Shown: in pieces, positions 1-8,869 of the stretch
Position numbering within the stretch: the first letter of the stretch is position 1
How the letters are laid out: each line of letters begins with the position of its first letter
Assembly: GCF_023100905.1 (NCBI RefSeq)
Contig: NZ_CP064686.1
Location: 6,014,001-6,078,000 of the forward strand
Direction of reading: 5' to 3'
DNA from: Bradyrhizobium sp. 4
GTDB lineage: Bacteria; Pseudomonadota; Alphaproteobacteria; Rhizobiales; Xanthobacteraceae
Length of the DNA stretch: 64,000 nt
The notes under the pieces: generated by a model
Told to the model about the DNA's origin: nothing
Databases searched by the model: none
What the model saw: only the letters and a program-made list of their open reading frames with translations
Made by a program: the position numbers and the translations under genes

Positions 1-1
1 G

Positions 2-1495
2 AAGGCGATGGACTGGCTGTCGCCGCGCGCGACCAATTCCGCGCCTCCGGTCGCGCAACTGCCGCCGCTGCCGCCCGCCTCCAAGAGCTCGATCGTGATC
101 GCACCGGTCGCCATCGCGGTGTCGGCGATCCGCGAGCAGGCCGAGAAGGCCGCGCCGCGTAATTTCGCGGGGAAGGCCGAGAACCCGATCTCGCAGATCC
201 TGGAGAACGCCGACATCGGCTGGTCCGCCGTACGCGGGCCGATGGCGGCTGCCGGCGACAAGGACGTGCTGACGATTTCGACGCCACTCAGCGGCAAGCT
301 GAACGTGACGGGATCGCTGTCCTCGAAGGCCACCGGCGCGCTCGGCGACGCGCTCAGCGGCGTGCTCGGCGGTGACGCGGCGAAACGAATCGGCGCGGTC
401 AACATCAAGAACCTGAATGCCAGCGCCGAGATCAAGGGTAACGTGGTCATCACCTCGCGCCCGAAGCTCGCCGCGAACTGGCATCTCGAGCCCAATCTCG
501 GCGCCCAGGTCAATCTCGGCGACACCAACCTCAACGTCGCCGGCGCCAAGGTCAACGTGCCGGCGCAGGTGAAGCCGCTGATCGACAAGAACGTCGGCGA
601 GCAGATCAACATCGTCTCCGAGCGCATCCGCAACGATCCGTCGCTGCGGGAGAATGCGAAGCTGCAATGGGCCAAGGCCTGCCGCTCGATTCCGCTGCAA
701 GGCTCGGGGTCTTCCGCCGCGCTGCCGCCGCTCTGGCTCGAGATGAAGCCGACCCGCGCCATCGCGGCGCAGCCGCGCGTCGACGCACAGAACGTGACGC
801 TGCTGCTTGGCCTCGAGCTCGAGACGCGCGTGATCTCGACACCGTCCAAGCCGGACTGTCCGTTCCCCGACAAGATCTCGATCGTGCCGCCGACCGGCAC
901 CGGCGTGAACATCGGCGTGCCGATCGACGTGCCCTTCACCGAGATCAACAAGCTGATCGCGGCGCAGATGGTCGGCCACACCTATCCCGAGGACGGCTCC
1001 GGTCCGGTCGATGTCACCGTGAAAAGCGTCAACGTGGTCCCGTCGGGCGAGCGGTTGCTGATCTCGCTCCTGGTCCGCGCCAAGGAGAAGAAGAGCTGGC
1101 TCGGTCTCGGCGCGGAGGCGACCGTGCATATCTGGGGCCGGCCGATGCTCGACCAGGCGCAGCAGACGCTGCGACTCGCCGATATCCAGCTCGCGGTGGA
1201 ATCCGAGGCGGCCTTCGGCCTGCTCGGCGCGGCGGCGCGCGCGGTCGTGCCGCAGATGCAGCAGGCGCTGGTGCAGAAGGCGTCTCTCGACCTGAAGCCG
1301 ATCGCCGCCAACGCCCGTGAGAAGATCGCGGGCGCGATCGCCGACTACCAGAAGAACGAGGACGGCCTCAAGGTCGATGCCAAGATCGACAGCCTCACTC
1401 TCGCCGACATCGCCTTCGATTCCAAGACGCTGCGCATCGTCGCCGAAGCCGGCGGCTCGCTCAATGTGTATGTCACCAAGCTGTCGGGAATGTAG
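2..1495 (+). CDS. DUF4403 family protein (5' partial)
   Basis: The frame is open to the left edge of the window, so the true start and probably a signal peptide lie upstream; the first ATG inside is at position 8. The visible part (about 495 residues) has the DUF4403 pattern: long amphipathic beta-rich stretches with repeated phrases such as STPLSGKLNVTG, INKLIAAQMVGHTYPEDG and LADIQLAVESEAAFGLLGAAA. Family members are predicted envelope-associated lipid-binding-like barrels of unknown function. It ends 134 bp before an ABC transporter operon on the same strand and does not look functionally tied to it. The assignment rests on overall sequence character. Confidence 0.8.
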   Translation, partial: KAMDWLSPRATNSAPPVAQLPPLPPASKSSIVIAPVAIAVSAIREQAEKAAPRNFAGKAENPISQILENADIGWSAVRGPMAAAGDKDVLTISTPLSGKLNVTGSLSSKATGALGDALSGVLGGDAAKRIGAVNIKNLNASAEIKGNVVITSRPKLAANWHLEPNLGAQVNLGDTNLNVAGAKVNVPAQVKPLIDKNVGEQINIVSERIRNDPSLRENAKLQWAKACRSIPLQGSGSSAALPPLWLEMKPTRAIAAQPRVDAQNVTLLLGLELETRVISTPSKPDCPFPDKISIVPPTGTGVNIGVPIDVPFTEINKLIAAQMVGHTYPEDGSGPVDVTVKSVNVVPSGERLLISLLVRAKEKKSWLGLGAEATVHIWGRPMLDQAQQTLRLADIQLAVESEAAFGLLGAAARAVVPQMQQALVQKASLDLKPIAANAREKIAGAIADYQKNEDGLKVDAKIDSLTLADIAFDSKTLRIVAEAGGSLNVYVTKLSGM

Positions 1496-1629
1496 CGCGC
1501 GCCTTTCCTCAACGGATCCGTTCGCGTCGTCGCTTGCGCCGCTGGCATTCTGGTCGGAGGATGCTAAGCTGCTCTTCACAACCTCAGACGAGGTCCTGAC
1601 AGCATCGTAGCTGATAACGCGAGGACAAC

Positions 1630-2754
1630 ATGGAAGCCGGCACGGTCCCCCCTGCGCCGGCACTGGTGCGCTTTTCCGGCATTCAAAAGACCTACGATGG
1701 CGAGCACCTCGTGGTGAAGAACCTCGATCTCGACATCAGGAAGGGCGAGTTCGTCACCCTGCTCGGCCCGTCCGGATCGGGCAAGACGACCACGCTGATG
1801 ATGCTGGCCGGCTTCGAGGTTCCGACCCAGGGCGAGATCTACCTCGCGGACCGGCCGATCAAGAACGTGCCGCCACACAAGCGCGACATCGGCATGGTGT
1901 TCCAGAACTATGCCTTGTTTCCGCACCTGACGATTGCGGAGAATATCGCCTTCCCGCTATCCGTCCGCAACACGAACAAGGCCGAAGCGCAGGAGCGCGT
2001 GAGAGCGGCGTTGCGCATGATCAAGATGGAAACCCTGGCGCAGCGGCGGCCCGGGCAGCTGTCCGGCGGCCAGCAGCAGCGCGTGGCGCTGGCCCGCGCG
2101 CTGGTTTTCAATCCGCAACTCGTGCTGATGGACGAGCCCCTGGGCGCCCTGGACAAACGCCTGCGCGAGCAGATGCAGCTGGAGATCAAGCAGCTGCACG
2201 AGACGATGGGCATCACCGTCGTCTATGTCACCCACGATCAGAGTGAAGCGCTCACCATGTCGGACCGCATCGCCGTGTTCAACGACGGCATCGTGCAGCA
2301 GATCGACAGGCCCGACGCGCTGTATGAGCATCCGGTGAACAGCTTCGTCGCCCATTTCATCGGCGAGAACAATGTGCTGTCCGGCACCGTCGAGACGGTC
2401 GAGAAACAATATTGCCGCGTTGCGCTGGCGGGCGGCGGCGCCGTGACCGCACGCGCGGTCAACGTATCGGGCACGGGCGCATCGACCTCGCTGTCGGTGC
2501 GGCCGGAGCGGATCGCCATTATTCTGGATGGCACCTCCAGCGACGAACCCAACCGACTGCCAGCCAAGGTGCAGAACACCATCTATCTCGGCGACCACGC
2601 GCTGGCCGTGCTCGACGTCGCCGACAACAAGGAGTTCATGGTCAAGCTTCAGCCGGGGACGCATGGCAGCCTGAGAGCTGGCAGCCTTACACCCGGCGAT
2701 GACGTATTCATCACCTTCCGCCCGGAGGACTGCCTGGCCCTCGATCCCGTCTGA
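1630..2754 (+). CDS. Polyamine-type ABC transporter ATP-binding protein
   Basis: This is a 374-residue ATPase of the spermidine/putrescine (PotA-like) import group. The Walker A motif GPSGSGKT is at residues 46-53, the Q-loop region is near 92, the signature LSGGQQQR is at 144-151, the Walker B LVLMDE is at 164-169, and the switch histidine follows in VTHDQSEA. The C-terminal third is a TOBE-type regulatory domain, as expected for this length. It is the first gene of a four-gene operon (ATPase, binding protein, two permeases). The substrate is inferred from family; iron, thiamine and putrescine importers share this fold, so polyamine is likely but not proven. Confidence 0.9.
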   Translation: MEAGTVPPAPALVRFSGIQKTYDGEHLVVKNLDLDIRKGEFVTLLGPSGSGKTTTLMMLAGFEVPTQGEIYLADRPIKNVPPHKRDIGMVFQNYALFPHLTIAENIAFPLSVRNTNKAEAQERVRAALRMIKMETLAQRRPGQLSGGQQQRVALARALVFNPQLVLMDEPLGALDKRLREQMQLEIKQLHETMGITVVYVTHDQSEALTMSDRIAVFNDGIVQQIDRPDALYEHPVNSFVAHFIGENNVLSGTVETVEKQYCRVALAGGGAVTARAVNVSGTGASTSLSVRPERIAIILDGTSSDEPNRLPAKVQNTIYLGDHALAVLDVADNKEFMVKLQPGTHGSLRAGSLTPGDDVFITFRPEDCLALDPV

Positions 2755-2840
2755 TCCAAACATGCAGCGTCGCTCCAGCGCGGGCAGACCTGCACCGACC
2801 AAGCTCAACGCAAGTCACGTGAAGAAGAAGGAACAAGACC

Positions 2841-3890
2841 ATGCTGAAGCGCAAGATTGTCCTGGGTTTCGCCGCCGCACTCACCGCCAGCGCGGCGCTG
2901 GCCACGGTCGCGCAGGCGCGTGACCTCACCGTCGTGTCGTGGGGCGGCGCGTATCAGGATGCCCAGAAGAAGGTCTACTTCGAACCATTCAAGAAAGCGG
3001 CCGGTGTGCCCATGAATGACGAATCCTGGGACGGCGGCGTCGGCGTGTTGCGCGCCAAGGTGCAGGGTGGCGCCGCCACCTGGGACGTCGTCCAGGTCGA
3101 GAGCGACGAACTGGCGGTTGGCTGCGAGGAAGGCCTGTTCGAAAAGCTCGACTATTCGAAGATCGGCGGCGAGACCGCCTATATCCCGCCGTCGGTCAAC
3201 GCTTGCGGCGTCGGCGCCATCCTCTACGATTTCGTTCTCGGCTACGACAAGGACAAGCTCAAGGAGGCCCCGAAGGGCTGGGCCGACTTCTTCGACACCA
3301 AGAAGATCCCGGGCAAGCGCGCCTTGCGTCAGGGCCCGAAGACCACGCTGGAGATCGCCCTCATGGCCGACGGCGTCGCGCCAAAGGACGTCTACAAGGT
3401 GCTGGCGACCGACGAGGGCATCGAGCGCGCGTTCAAGAAGCTGGACACCATCAAGGGCGACATCGTCTGGTGGAAGGCCGGCGCCCAGCCGCCGCAATTG
3501 CTCGCCTCCGGCGAGGTGGCGATGACCTCGGTCTACAATGGCCGCATCGACACCGCGAACAAGAACGAGAAGAAGAATTTCGGCATGGTGTGGGACGGTG
3601 CGCTCTTCACCATCGACACGTGGGTGATCCTGAAAGGCAGCCCGAACAAGGACGCGGCCTACAAGTTCCTGGACTTCGTCGGCAAGGCGGAGAACCAGTC
3701 GAAACTCTCGGAGAACATTGCTTATGGCACCTCGAACAAGGACGCAGCCGCCCTGCTCGCGCCTGCTGTTCTCAAGGATCTGCCGACAGCGCCCGACAAC
3801 ATCAAGAATGCGGTCGAGATCAACGTTGCCTTCTGGCTCGAGAACATCGACCGCCTGACCGAGCGCTTCAACAAATGGGCCGCGAAATAG
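2841..3890 (+). CDS. Extracellular solute-binding protein, polyamine-type (PotD-like)
   Basis: A 349-residue periplasmic binding protein. It has a Sec signal peptide (Lys/Arg start, hydrophobic stretch, cleavage near AQARDLTVV) followed by the typical opening VVSWGGAYQDAQKKVYFEPF of the family-1 spermidine/putrescine binding group. A good ribosome site (GAAGAAGGA) precedes the ATG. It lies 86 bp after the ATPase gene and 33 bp before the first permease gene, so it is part of one transport operon. The ligand cannot be read from sequence: polyamines or related cationic amines are the best guess. Confidence 0.9.
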   Translation: MLKRKIVLGFAAALTASAALATVAQARDLTVVSWGGAYQDAQKKVYFEPFKKAAGVPMNDESWDGGVGVLRAKVQGGAATWDVVQVESDELAVGCEEGLFEKLDYSKIGGETAYIPPSVNACGVGAILYDFVLGYDKDKLKEAPKGWADFFDTKKIPGKRALRQGPKTTLEIALMADGVAPKDVYKVLATDEGIERAFKKLDTIKGDIVWWKAGAQPPQLLASGEVAMTSVYNGRIDTANKNEKKNFGMVWDGALFTIDTWVILKGSPNKDAAYKFLDFVGKAENQSKLSENIAYGTSNKDAAALLAPAVLKDLPTAPDNIKNAVEINVAFWLENIDRLTERFNKWAAK

Positions 3891-3923
3891 CGCGCCCGCA
3901 GGGCTCGACCGAAGGCAACACGA

Positions 3924-5186
3924 ATGACGGATGCGCTCTTGACCGGCGCCGATGCGTCGACCGAGGTGCCGCTCAAGCGCCGATTGCGGCGGGCGGAGCG
4001 CGCACGCCAGGTCAAGGCATTGGCGCTGGTGCTGCCGCTTCTCGTCTTCCTGCTCTTCACCTTCGCTGGGCCCATCGCCGGCATGCTGTGGCGCGCCGTC
4101 GATGACCGGGAGGTGCGTCTGGTTCTGCCTCAGACCATCGCGGCTCTCGCCAGTTGGGACGGCAGGGATCTGCCGGACGAAAAGGCCTACGCGGCGCTGG
4201 CGGGCGACATCATGGCGGCGCGCGCTTCCGGCACCATTGCGATTGCGGCCAAGCGGCTCAATTACGCACTGAACGGCTTCCGCACCATCCTGACCACCAC
4301 CGCACGCAACCTGAAGACTGCGCCCGAGCCCGGCACGGCCAAGGAGACGCTGGGCAAGATCAATCCGGCCTGGCGCGAACGCGCCACCTGGACCACGATC
4401 AAGGACGCCAGTGGCCCCGTGACCGGCTTCTACCTTTTGTCGGCGCTCGATCTGACGCGGAACGCGGACGGCGGGATTATCGCAGCACCGCCGGATCAGG
4501 CCATCTACCGCGACGTTTTCGTCCGCACCTTCCTCATCAGCCTCAGTGTCACGGCACTTTGCCTGATCCTCGGCTTCCCGGTCGCCTACCTGCTGGCGGC
4601 GCTGCCGCCCGGCCGGTCGAACCTGCTGATGATCTTCGTCCTGCTGCCGTTCTGGACGTCGCTGCTGGTCCGCACCTGCGCCTGGATCGTTCTGCTGCAG
4701 GGCAAAGGCGTCGTGAACGACAGCCTGCTCTGGCTTGGCATCATCGATGCGCCGTTGCGCCTGATCTACAACCGCTTCGGTGTCTGCGTGGCCATGACCC
4801 ACGTCCTGCTGCCGTTCATGATCCTGCCGCTGTACAGCAGCATGAAGGCAATCTCGCCTGCTTACATGCGTGCCGCCGCCTCGCTCGGTGCACCACCCCT
4901 CACCGCCTTCCTGCGGATCTACCTGCCTCAAACCCTGCCCGGCATCGGCGCGGGAAGCCTGCTCGTCTTCATCCTGGCGCTCGGCTATTACATCACGCCG
5001 GCACTCGTCGGCGGCGCCGCCGATCAAATGATCAGCTACTTCATCGCGCTCTACACCACCGAGACGGCCAATTGGGGCCTTGCGTCGGCACTGGGTGCGG
5101 TGCTGCTGCTCGCCACTATTCTGCTCGCGCTCGTCTATGGAAAGCTGGTGCAGGGACAGCAGGTCACGGGAGGGATGAAGAATTGA
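3924..5186 (+). CDS. ABC transporter permease (PotB-like, with large periplasmic insert)
   Basis: An integral membrane subunit of the polyamine-type importer. At 420 residues it is longer than a usual PotB (about 280-310). After the first membrane segment (residues about 31-53) there is a soluble insert of roughly 130 residues before the next membrane helix near VRTFLISLSVTALCLILGFP. The coupling loop with the EAA-like motif (AAASLGAPPLTAFLRIYLPQ) is near residue 310-330. The stop codon overlaps the start of the second permease gene, indicating translational coupling. Similar extended permeases occur in this subfamily, so the insert is probably native. Confidence 0.88.
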   Translation: MTDALLTGADASTEVPLKRRLRRAERARQVKALALVLPLLVFLLFTFAGPIAGMLWRAVDDREVRLVLPQTIAALASWDGRDLPDEKAYAALAGDIMAARASGTIAIAAKRLNYALNGFRTILTTTARNLKTAPEPGTAKETLGKINPAWRERATWTTIKDASGPVTGFYLLSALDLTRNADGGIIAAPPDQAIYRDVFVRTFLISLSVTALCLILGFPVAYLLAALPPGRSNLLMIFVLLPFWTSLLVRTCAWIVLLQGKGVVNDSLLWLGIIDAPLRLIYNRFGVCVAMTHVLLPFMILPLYSSMKAISPAYMRAAASLGAPPLTAFLRIYLPQTLPGIGAGSLLVFILALGYYITPALVGGAADQMISYFIALYTTETANWGLASALGAVLLLATILLALVYGKLVQGQQVTGGMKN

Positions 5187-6013
5187 GCGACAATTCCTCC
5201 ATCCGCACACCGAGCCAGCGTATCGCGTGGACCGCGACCATCGTGATTTCCACGCTGGTGTTCATCTTCCTGATCGCGCCGATCCTTGCGATCATGCCGC
5301 TGTCCTTCAGCTCGGGCTCGTACCTCACCTATCCGCTGCCGGGCCTCTCCCTGCGCTGGTATGACGACTTCATCAATTCGCCGCGCTGGATGAATTCGCT
5401 GAAGAACAGCATGATCATTGGTGTGGCCTCGACCCTGCTGTCGATGGTGCTTGGCACGCTGGCGGCGCTGGGGCTGGCGCAGTGGAAGAGCCGGTTCAAG
5501 CCGCTCGTGCTGGCCTTCGTGCTATCGCCGGTCGTCGTGCCCGGCGTCATCACCGCGGTTGGCCTGTATTTCTTCTTCGCGCCGATCGGACTGACCGGCA
5601 GCTATCTCGGCTTGATCCTGGCCCACACCGCGCTGGCGACGCCCTTCGTCGTGATCACGGTCGGCGCGACGCTGCAGAGCTTCGACACCAATCTGGCGCG
5701 CGCCGCCGCCTCGCTCGGTGCCTCGCCGCTCGACGCGTTCCGCCGCGTGATCCTGCCGCTGATCCTGCCCGGCGTGGCATCGGGGGCGCTGTTCGCCTTC
5801 GCGACCAGCTTCGATGAGGTGGTGATCGTGCTGTTCATGGCAGGTCCGGAACAGCGGACCCTGCCGCGCGAGATGTTCAGCGGCATCCGCGAGAACATCA
5901 GCCCGACCATCACGGCCGCGGCGGTGATCCTGACGACGGTCTCGGTCATCCTGCTCGCCACCCTGGAAGGCTTGCGCCGACGCAACGAACGGCTCAAGGG
6001 CAGCAGCGCGTGA
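5183..6013 (+). CDS. ABC transporter permease (PotC-like)
   Basis: Second membrane subunit of the polyamine-type importer, about 276 residues with six predicted membrane helices. The open frame extends far upstream, but that part is only a shadow of the preceding gene. I chose the TTG at 5183 because it overlaps the upstream stop as TTGA, has an AGGGATGAAG ribosome site, and gives the usual PotC length. The coupling motif RAAASLGASPLDAFRRVILP is near residue 175-190. The protein ends RRNERLKGSSA. The TTG start is unusual but best supported. Confidence 0.85.
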   Translation: MSDNSSIRTPSQRIAWTATIVISTLVFIFLIAPILAIMPLSFSSGSYLTYPLPGLSLRWYDDFINSPRWMNSLKNSMIIGVASTLLSMVLGTLAALGLAQWKSRFKPLVLAFVLSPVVVPGVITAVGLYFFFAPIGLTGSYLGLILAHTALATPFVVITVGATLQSFDTNLARAAASLGASPLDAFRRVILPLILPGVASGALFAFATSFDEVVIVLFMAGPEQRTLPREMFSGIRENISPTITAAAVILTTVSVILLATLEGLRRRNERLKGSSA

Positions 6014-6178
6014 GACTTCTCCCCCTCCCTGCTTGCGGGGAGAGGGCAAAAACACCGCAGCGCCCTGCTTATTTCTCAACCCTCCTCGCGCATTCCGGGC
6101 TTTGCTCCCGCGACCGATTGTCGTTAGAACGGCTCCCGCAACAAAGCCCAAACAACAACGCTGAGGGAGAAAAACAAA
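6014..6178 (+). promoter_or_regulatory. Intergenic region with short hairpin before the orphan binding-protein gene
   Basis: Just after the permease stop, a C-rich/G-rich inverted pair (CTCCCC at about 6019 and GGGGAGAG at about 6036) could form a small hairpin of the sort often found downstream of Rhizobiales genes. The 3' end carries a GAGGGAG ribosome site for the ATG at 6179. No gene is visible here. Confidence 0.35.
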
Positions 6179-7393
6179 ATGCAAAAACTCATCGCCGCGA
6201 TCGCGGCCGGTCTCGCTCTCGCCGCCACGCCAGGCGCCGCGCAGGCGCAGATTTCCGACGACGTCGTCAAGATCGGCGTGCTCACGGACATGTCGAGCCT
6301 CTATGCGGACGCGACCGGCAAAGGCTCGCTCGCTGCCGTCGAGATGGCGGTCGCCGATTACGGCGCCAAGGTCGCGGGCAAGCCTGTCGCAGTGGTCTCC
6401 GCCGATCACCAGAACAAGCCCGACGTCGGCGTCAACATCGCCCGCAACTGGTACGACAACGACAAGGTCGACGCGATCTTCGACGTGCCGACCTCGTCCG
6501 TGGCACTGCCGATCTCGGCGCTGACGCGCGAGAAGAACAAGATCCACATCAATTCCGGCGGCGGTTCATCCGATATCACGGGCGTCGCCTGCTCGCCCAA
6601 CACGGTGCACTGGACCTACGACACCTATGCGCTGTCGAACGTCGCAGGCCGAGCCATGGTCAAGCGCGGCGAGGACACCTGGTTCTTCGTCACCGCCGAC
6701 TACGCCTTCGGCATGGCGCTGCAGCGCGACGCCGCCAACGTCGTCAAGGAGAGCGGCGGCAAGGTGCTCGGCGAGGTCCGCCATCCGCTCAACTCGTCGG
6801 ACTTCTCCTCGTTCCTGCTCCAGGCCCAGGCTTCCAAGGCCAAGGTGGTCGCGCTGGCCAATGCCGGCGGCGACACCACCAATGCGCTGAAACAGGCGGC
6901 CGAGTTCGGCCTGACGGAGGGCGGCCAGAAGATGATCGCCTTGCTTATGGAGATCACCGACGTTCATTCGCTCGGCATCAAGTCGACGCAAGGCCTGATC
7001 ATCACCGACGCGTTCTACTGGGACACCAACGAGGAGACGCGCGCGTTCTCCAAGCGTTTCAACGAGAAGGTCGGCCACATGCCGACCATGATCCAGGCGG
7101 GGCTCTATTCGGCGACCATGCATTATTTGAAGGCGATCGACGCCATCAAGACCGACGAGGCACCGAAGGTGATGGAGCAGATGCGCAAAACGCCGGTCAA
7201 CGACTTCTTCGCCAAGAACGGCAAGATCCGCATCGACGGCCGCATGGTCCACGACATGTATCTGTTCGAGGTCAAGAAGCCCGAGGACTCCAAGGGCGAG
7301 TGGGACCTCTACAAGCTGATCGCCACCGTGCCCGGCGACGAGGCCTTCCGCCCGCTCGACAAGGGCGGCTGCCCGCTGGTGAAGGGAAACTAG
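6179..7393 (+). CDS. ABC transporter substrate-binding protein, branched-chain amino acid type
   Basis: A 404-residue periplasmic binding protein of the Leu/Ile/Val family (Peripla_BP_6). It has a clear signal peptide ending at GAAQAQ (about residue 24). The mature start DDVVKIGVLTDMSSLYADATG is typical. The ligand could be an amino acid, amide or aromatic acid; these subfamilies are broad in Bradyrhizobium. No LivH/LivM/LivG/LivF gene is adjacent: upstream is a complete polyamine-type system and downstream a terminator. It is therefore an orphan that must work with permeases encoded elsewhere or serve as a sensor ligand-binder. Confidence 0.88.
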   Translation: MQKLIAAIAAGLALAATPGAAQAQISDDVVKIGVLTDMSSLYADATGKGSLAAVEMAVADYGAKVAGKPVAVVSADHQNKPDVGVNIARNWYDNDKVDAIFDVPTSSVALPISALTREKNKIHINSGGGSSDITGVACSPNTVHWTYDTYALSNVAGRAMVKRGEDTWFFVTADYAFGMALQRDAANVVKESGGKVLGEVRHPLNSSDFSSFLLQAQASKAKVVALANAGGDTTNALKQAAEFGLTEGGQKMIALLMEITDVHSLGIKSTQGLIITDAFYWDTNEETRAFSKRFNEKVGHMPTMIQAGLYSATMHYLKAIDAIKTDEAPKVMEQMRKTPVNDFFAKNGKIRIDGRMVHDMYLFEVKKPEDSKGEWDLYKLIATVPGDEAFRPLDKGGCPLVKGN

Positions 7394-7404
7394 GGACATT
7401 CTCC

Positions 7405-7490
7405 GTCATTGCGAGCGAAGCGACGCAATCCAGAAATGCTTCCGCGGTGGCAGCCTGGATTGCTTCGTCGCAAGAGCTCCTCGCAATGAC
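7405..7490. repeat. Palindromic repeat family A, copy 1
   Basis: An 86-bp imperfect palindrome with ends GTCATTGCGAG and CTCGCAATGAC (perfect 11-bp inverted termini) and an inner pair around GCAATCCAG / CTGGATTGC. It sits 11 bp after the binding-protein stop. Three more copies lie at 16927, 43512 and 46026. Confidence 0.85.
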
Positions 7491-7513
7491 CGGAGGCGAA
7501 AAAACACACGACA

Positions 7514-7546
7514 GCGCGCCCGGCAAAAACCGGGCGCGCTTCGTTT
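7514..7546 (+). terminator. Rho-independent terminator after the binding-protein gene
   Basis: A perfect 10-bp stem GCGCGCCCGG / CCGGGCGCGC with loop CAAAAA is followed by TTCGTTT. It closes the rightward 6.2-7.4 kb unit and lies before the convergent PRC-barrel gene. Confidence 0.75.
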
Positions 7547-7563
7547 AGCCGTTCAGAGCCGCG

Positions 7564-8109
7564 TTACTCCGAGTACTTGAACTCGGGCATGTTCTTCAGC
7601 TCATCCTTGCTCGCATTGAACACGGCGTGGTCCGGATACCATTTCGACGAGGACGTGGCGGTCGTTGTCGTCGCGGGCTTGTTGTCGGTGCCCGTCGCGG
7701 CGCCCGTCGTGGTGGTCGCCGCGGGCCGGTTGGCTGCGCTGTTCGGGTTGTTCCCGGCAGCGCCGGTGTAGGCGACGGCCTCGTTGACGAACTTCAGCTT
7801 CTCATAGGGCACGGCAACCAGATGCTCGCCCAGGCCGAGGAAGCCGCCGACGCCGATCACGGCGATCTTGATGTTGCCGCTCTTGTCCATCAGCAGATCG
7901 TTGATCGAGCCGATGTTCTCGTTGGCGTCGTTATAGACCTTGATGCCGTCCATCTTGGACGTACGCCACTGTCCCGACGCGGTCGTGGTGGTCGTCGAGG
8001 CGGCGGCAGCCGGCGCCTTGTCGGTGGTGGCGGTCGGATTTTGCGCGAACGCAACGGTTGCGAGCAGTGCGGTACCGGCGAGACCGGCCGCGATCGATTT
8101 CATCAACAT
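7564..8109 (-). CDS. PRC-barrel domain exported protein
   Basis: 181 residues with a signal peptide (MLMKSIAAGLAGTALLATVAFAQ). A PRC-barrel-like core spans about residues 45-115 (WRTSKMDGIKVYNDANENIG, GVGGFLGLGEHLVAVPYEKL). Low-complexity Ala/Thr-rich linkers flank it. PRC-barrel proteins bind partner proteins or RNA; exported forms are common stress-associated envelope proteins in Bradyrhizobium, with unknown partner. AGGAGAGG lies 5 bp upstream of the chosen ATG. It is convergent with the binding-protein gene. Confidence 0.85.
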   Translation of the reverse strand: MLMKSIAAGLAGTALLATVAFAQNPTATTDKAPAAAASTTTTTASGQWRTSKMDGIKVYNDANENIGSINDLLMDKSGNIKIAVIGVGGFLGLGEHLVAVPYEKLKFVNEAVAYTGAAGNNPNSAANRPAATTTTGAATGTDNKPATTTTATSSSKWYPDHAVFNASKDELKNMPEFKYSE

Positions 8110-8249
8110 ATTGTCCTCTCCTTCAGCAGAAAACTCGTGCGGAGAAAACAGCTCGGATCAGTCCCAGTTCCGCGCGTGCTGCAATTTCGTCGCGTGCTGC
8201 GCGAGTATCGAAGCCGCGTGCGTTTGTTCCTAAGTCACTCAGGAACATT

Positions 8250-8393
8250 TTGCAGCGCACGATTCCCCTCGACGATCACGCGGCGCGCGCGATCGCATAT
8301 GACGGCGAGCTGTCGCTGCACGGCCGAGAGCCGGGTGGGCTGATCGTGCGGATGCAATTGCAGGCATGGCAGCAGCCGCGGCTTGCGGCCTAA
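8250..8393 (+). CDS. Possible 47-residue protein (TTG start)
   Basis: A short frame opening with TTG at 8250 and an AGGA 5 bp upstream. It encodes a compact mixed sequence (QRTIPLDDHAARAIAYDGEL, ending QAWQQPRLAA) and stops 3 bp before the convergent zinc-ribbon gene. The composition looks protein-like rather than random, but there is no homologue I recognise. It may be spurious. Confidence 0.25.
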   Translation: MQRTIPLDDHAARAIAYDGELSLHGREPGGLIVRMQLQAWQQPRLAA

Positions 8394-8395
8394 CC

Positions 8396-8626
8396 TCAGG
8401 CAGCGAGCGGCGGGTGCTCGAGGGCGGCCTCGTCGAAGATCGCAATCGCCTCGAAGCGATAATTGCAGGCGTGGCACGTCCAGAGATAGGAGACGCGCCC
8501 TTCGCCCGGCTCGATCCAGTCGGGCCTCGGGATCAGCGTGCCGCATTGGGCACAGGGGTTGTTTCTGGGCAAATCGTGTTCTGACATGTCGCCACTGTGG
8601 GCTTTGACCATGGTTGATTTTGTCAT
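8396..8626 (-). CDS. Small zinc-ribbon-like protein
   Basis: A 76-residue protein with paired cysteines CAQC (residues 25/28) and CHAC (51/54), a typical zinc-ribbon arrangement. The longer frame begins at 8677, but the ATG at 8626 has GGGAGAGG 4 bp upstream and is the better start. The sequence between the Cys pairs (LIPRPDWIEPGEGRVSYLWT) resembles small conserved rhizobial proteins of unknown role. No operon partner is apparent. Confidence 0.65.
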   Translation of the reverse strand: MTKSTMVKAHSGDMSEHDLPRNNPCAQCGTLIPRPDWIEPGEGRVSYLWTCHACNYRFEAIAIFDEAALEHPPLAA

Positions 8627-8869
8627 GGCACCTCTCCCGATTCGCTGGCCGTGACATACTCGCTTTCGTCCGCACATGCGAATAGACAGGCCTGCTGTCG
8701 CGAGTTCGTCCGCCTGAGGGAACTCTGGCGCCAGCAGTGAGTCGTCACAGCGGCTCGGCGCCGCGGAAACGTTAACGGCGGCGCTTGGTCACATCATCGC
8801 CGCGTTCGGGGGCCTAAACGGCAGCCGGGCGCCGGCCTTCAATCAGTCTCAGGACCTCCGGGATATCTG

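Noticed and set aside
2805..5210. 801-codon open frame on the minus strand opposite the transporter genes
   Set aside because: It mirrors the GC-rich codons of the plus-strand ABC genes, has no domain and is Gln/Arg/Asp-rich like other antisense shadows.
6010..7548. 512-codon plus-strand frame over the binding-protein gene
   Set aside because: Out-of-frame Arg/Gly-rich shadow of the gene at 6179, whose frame has a signal peptide and family motifs.
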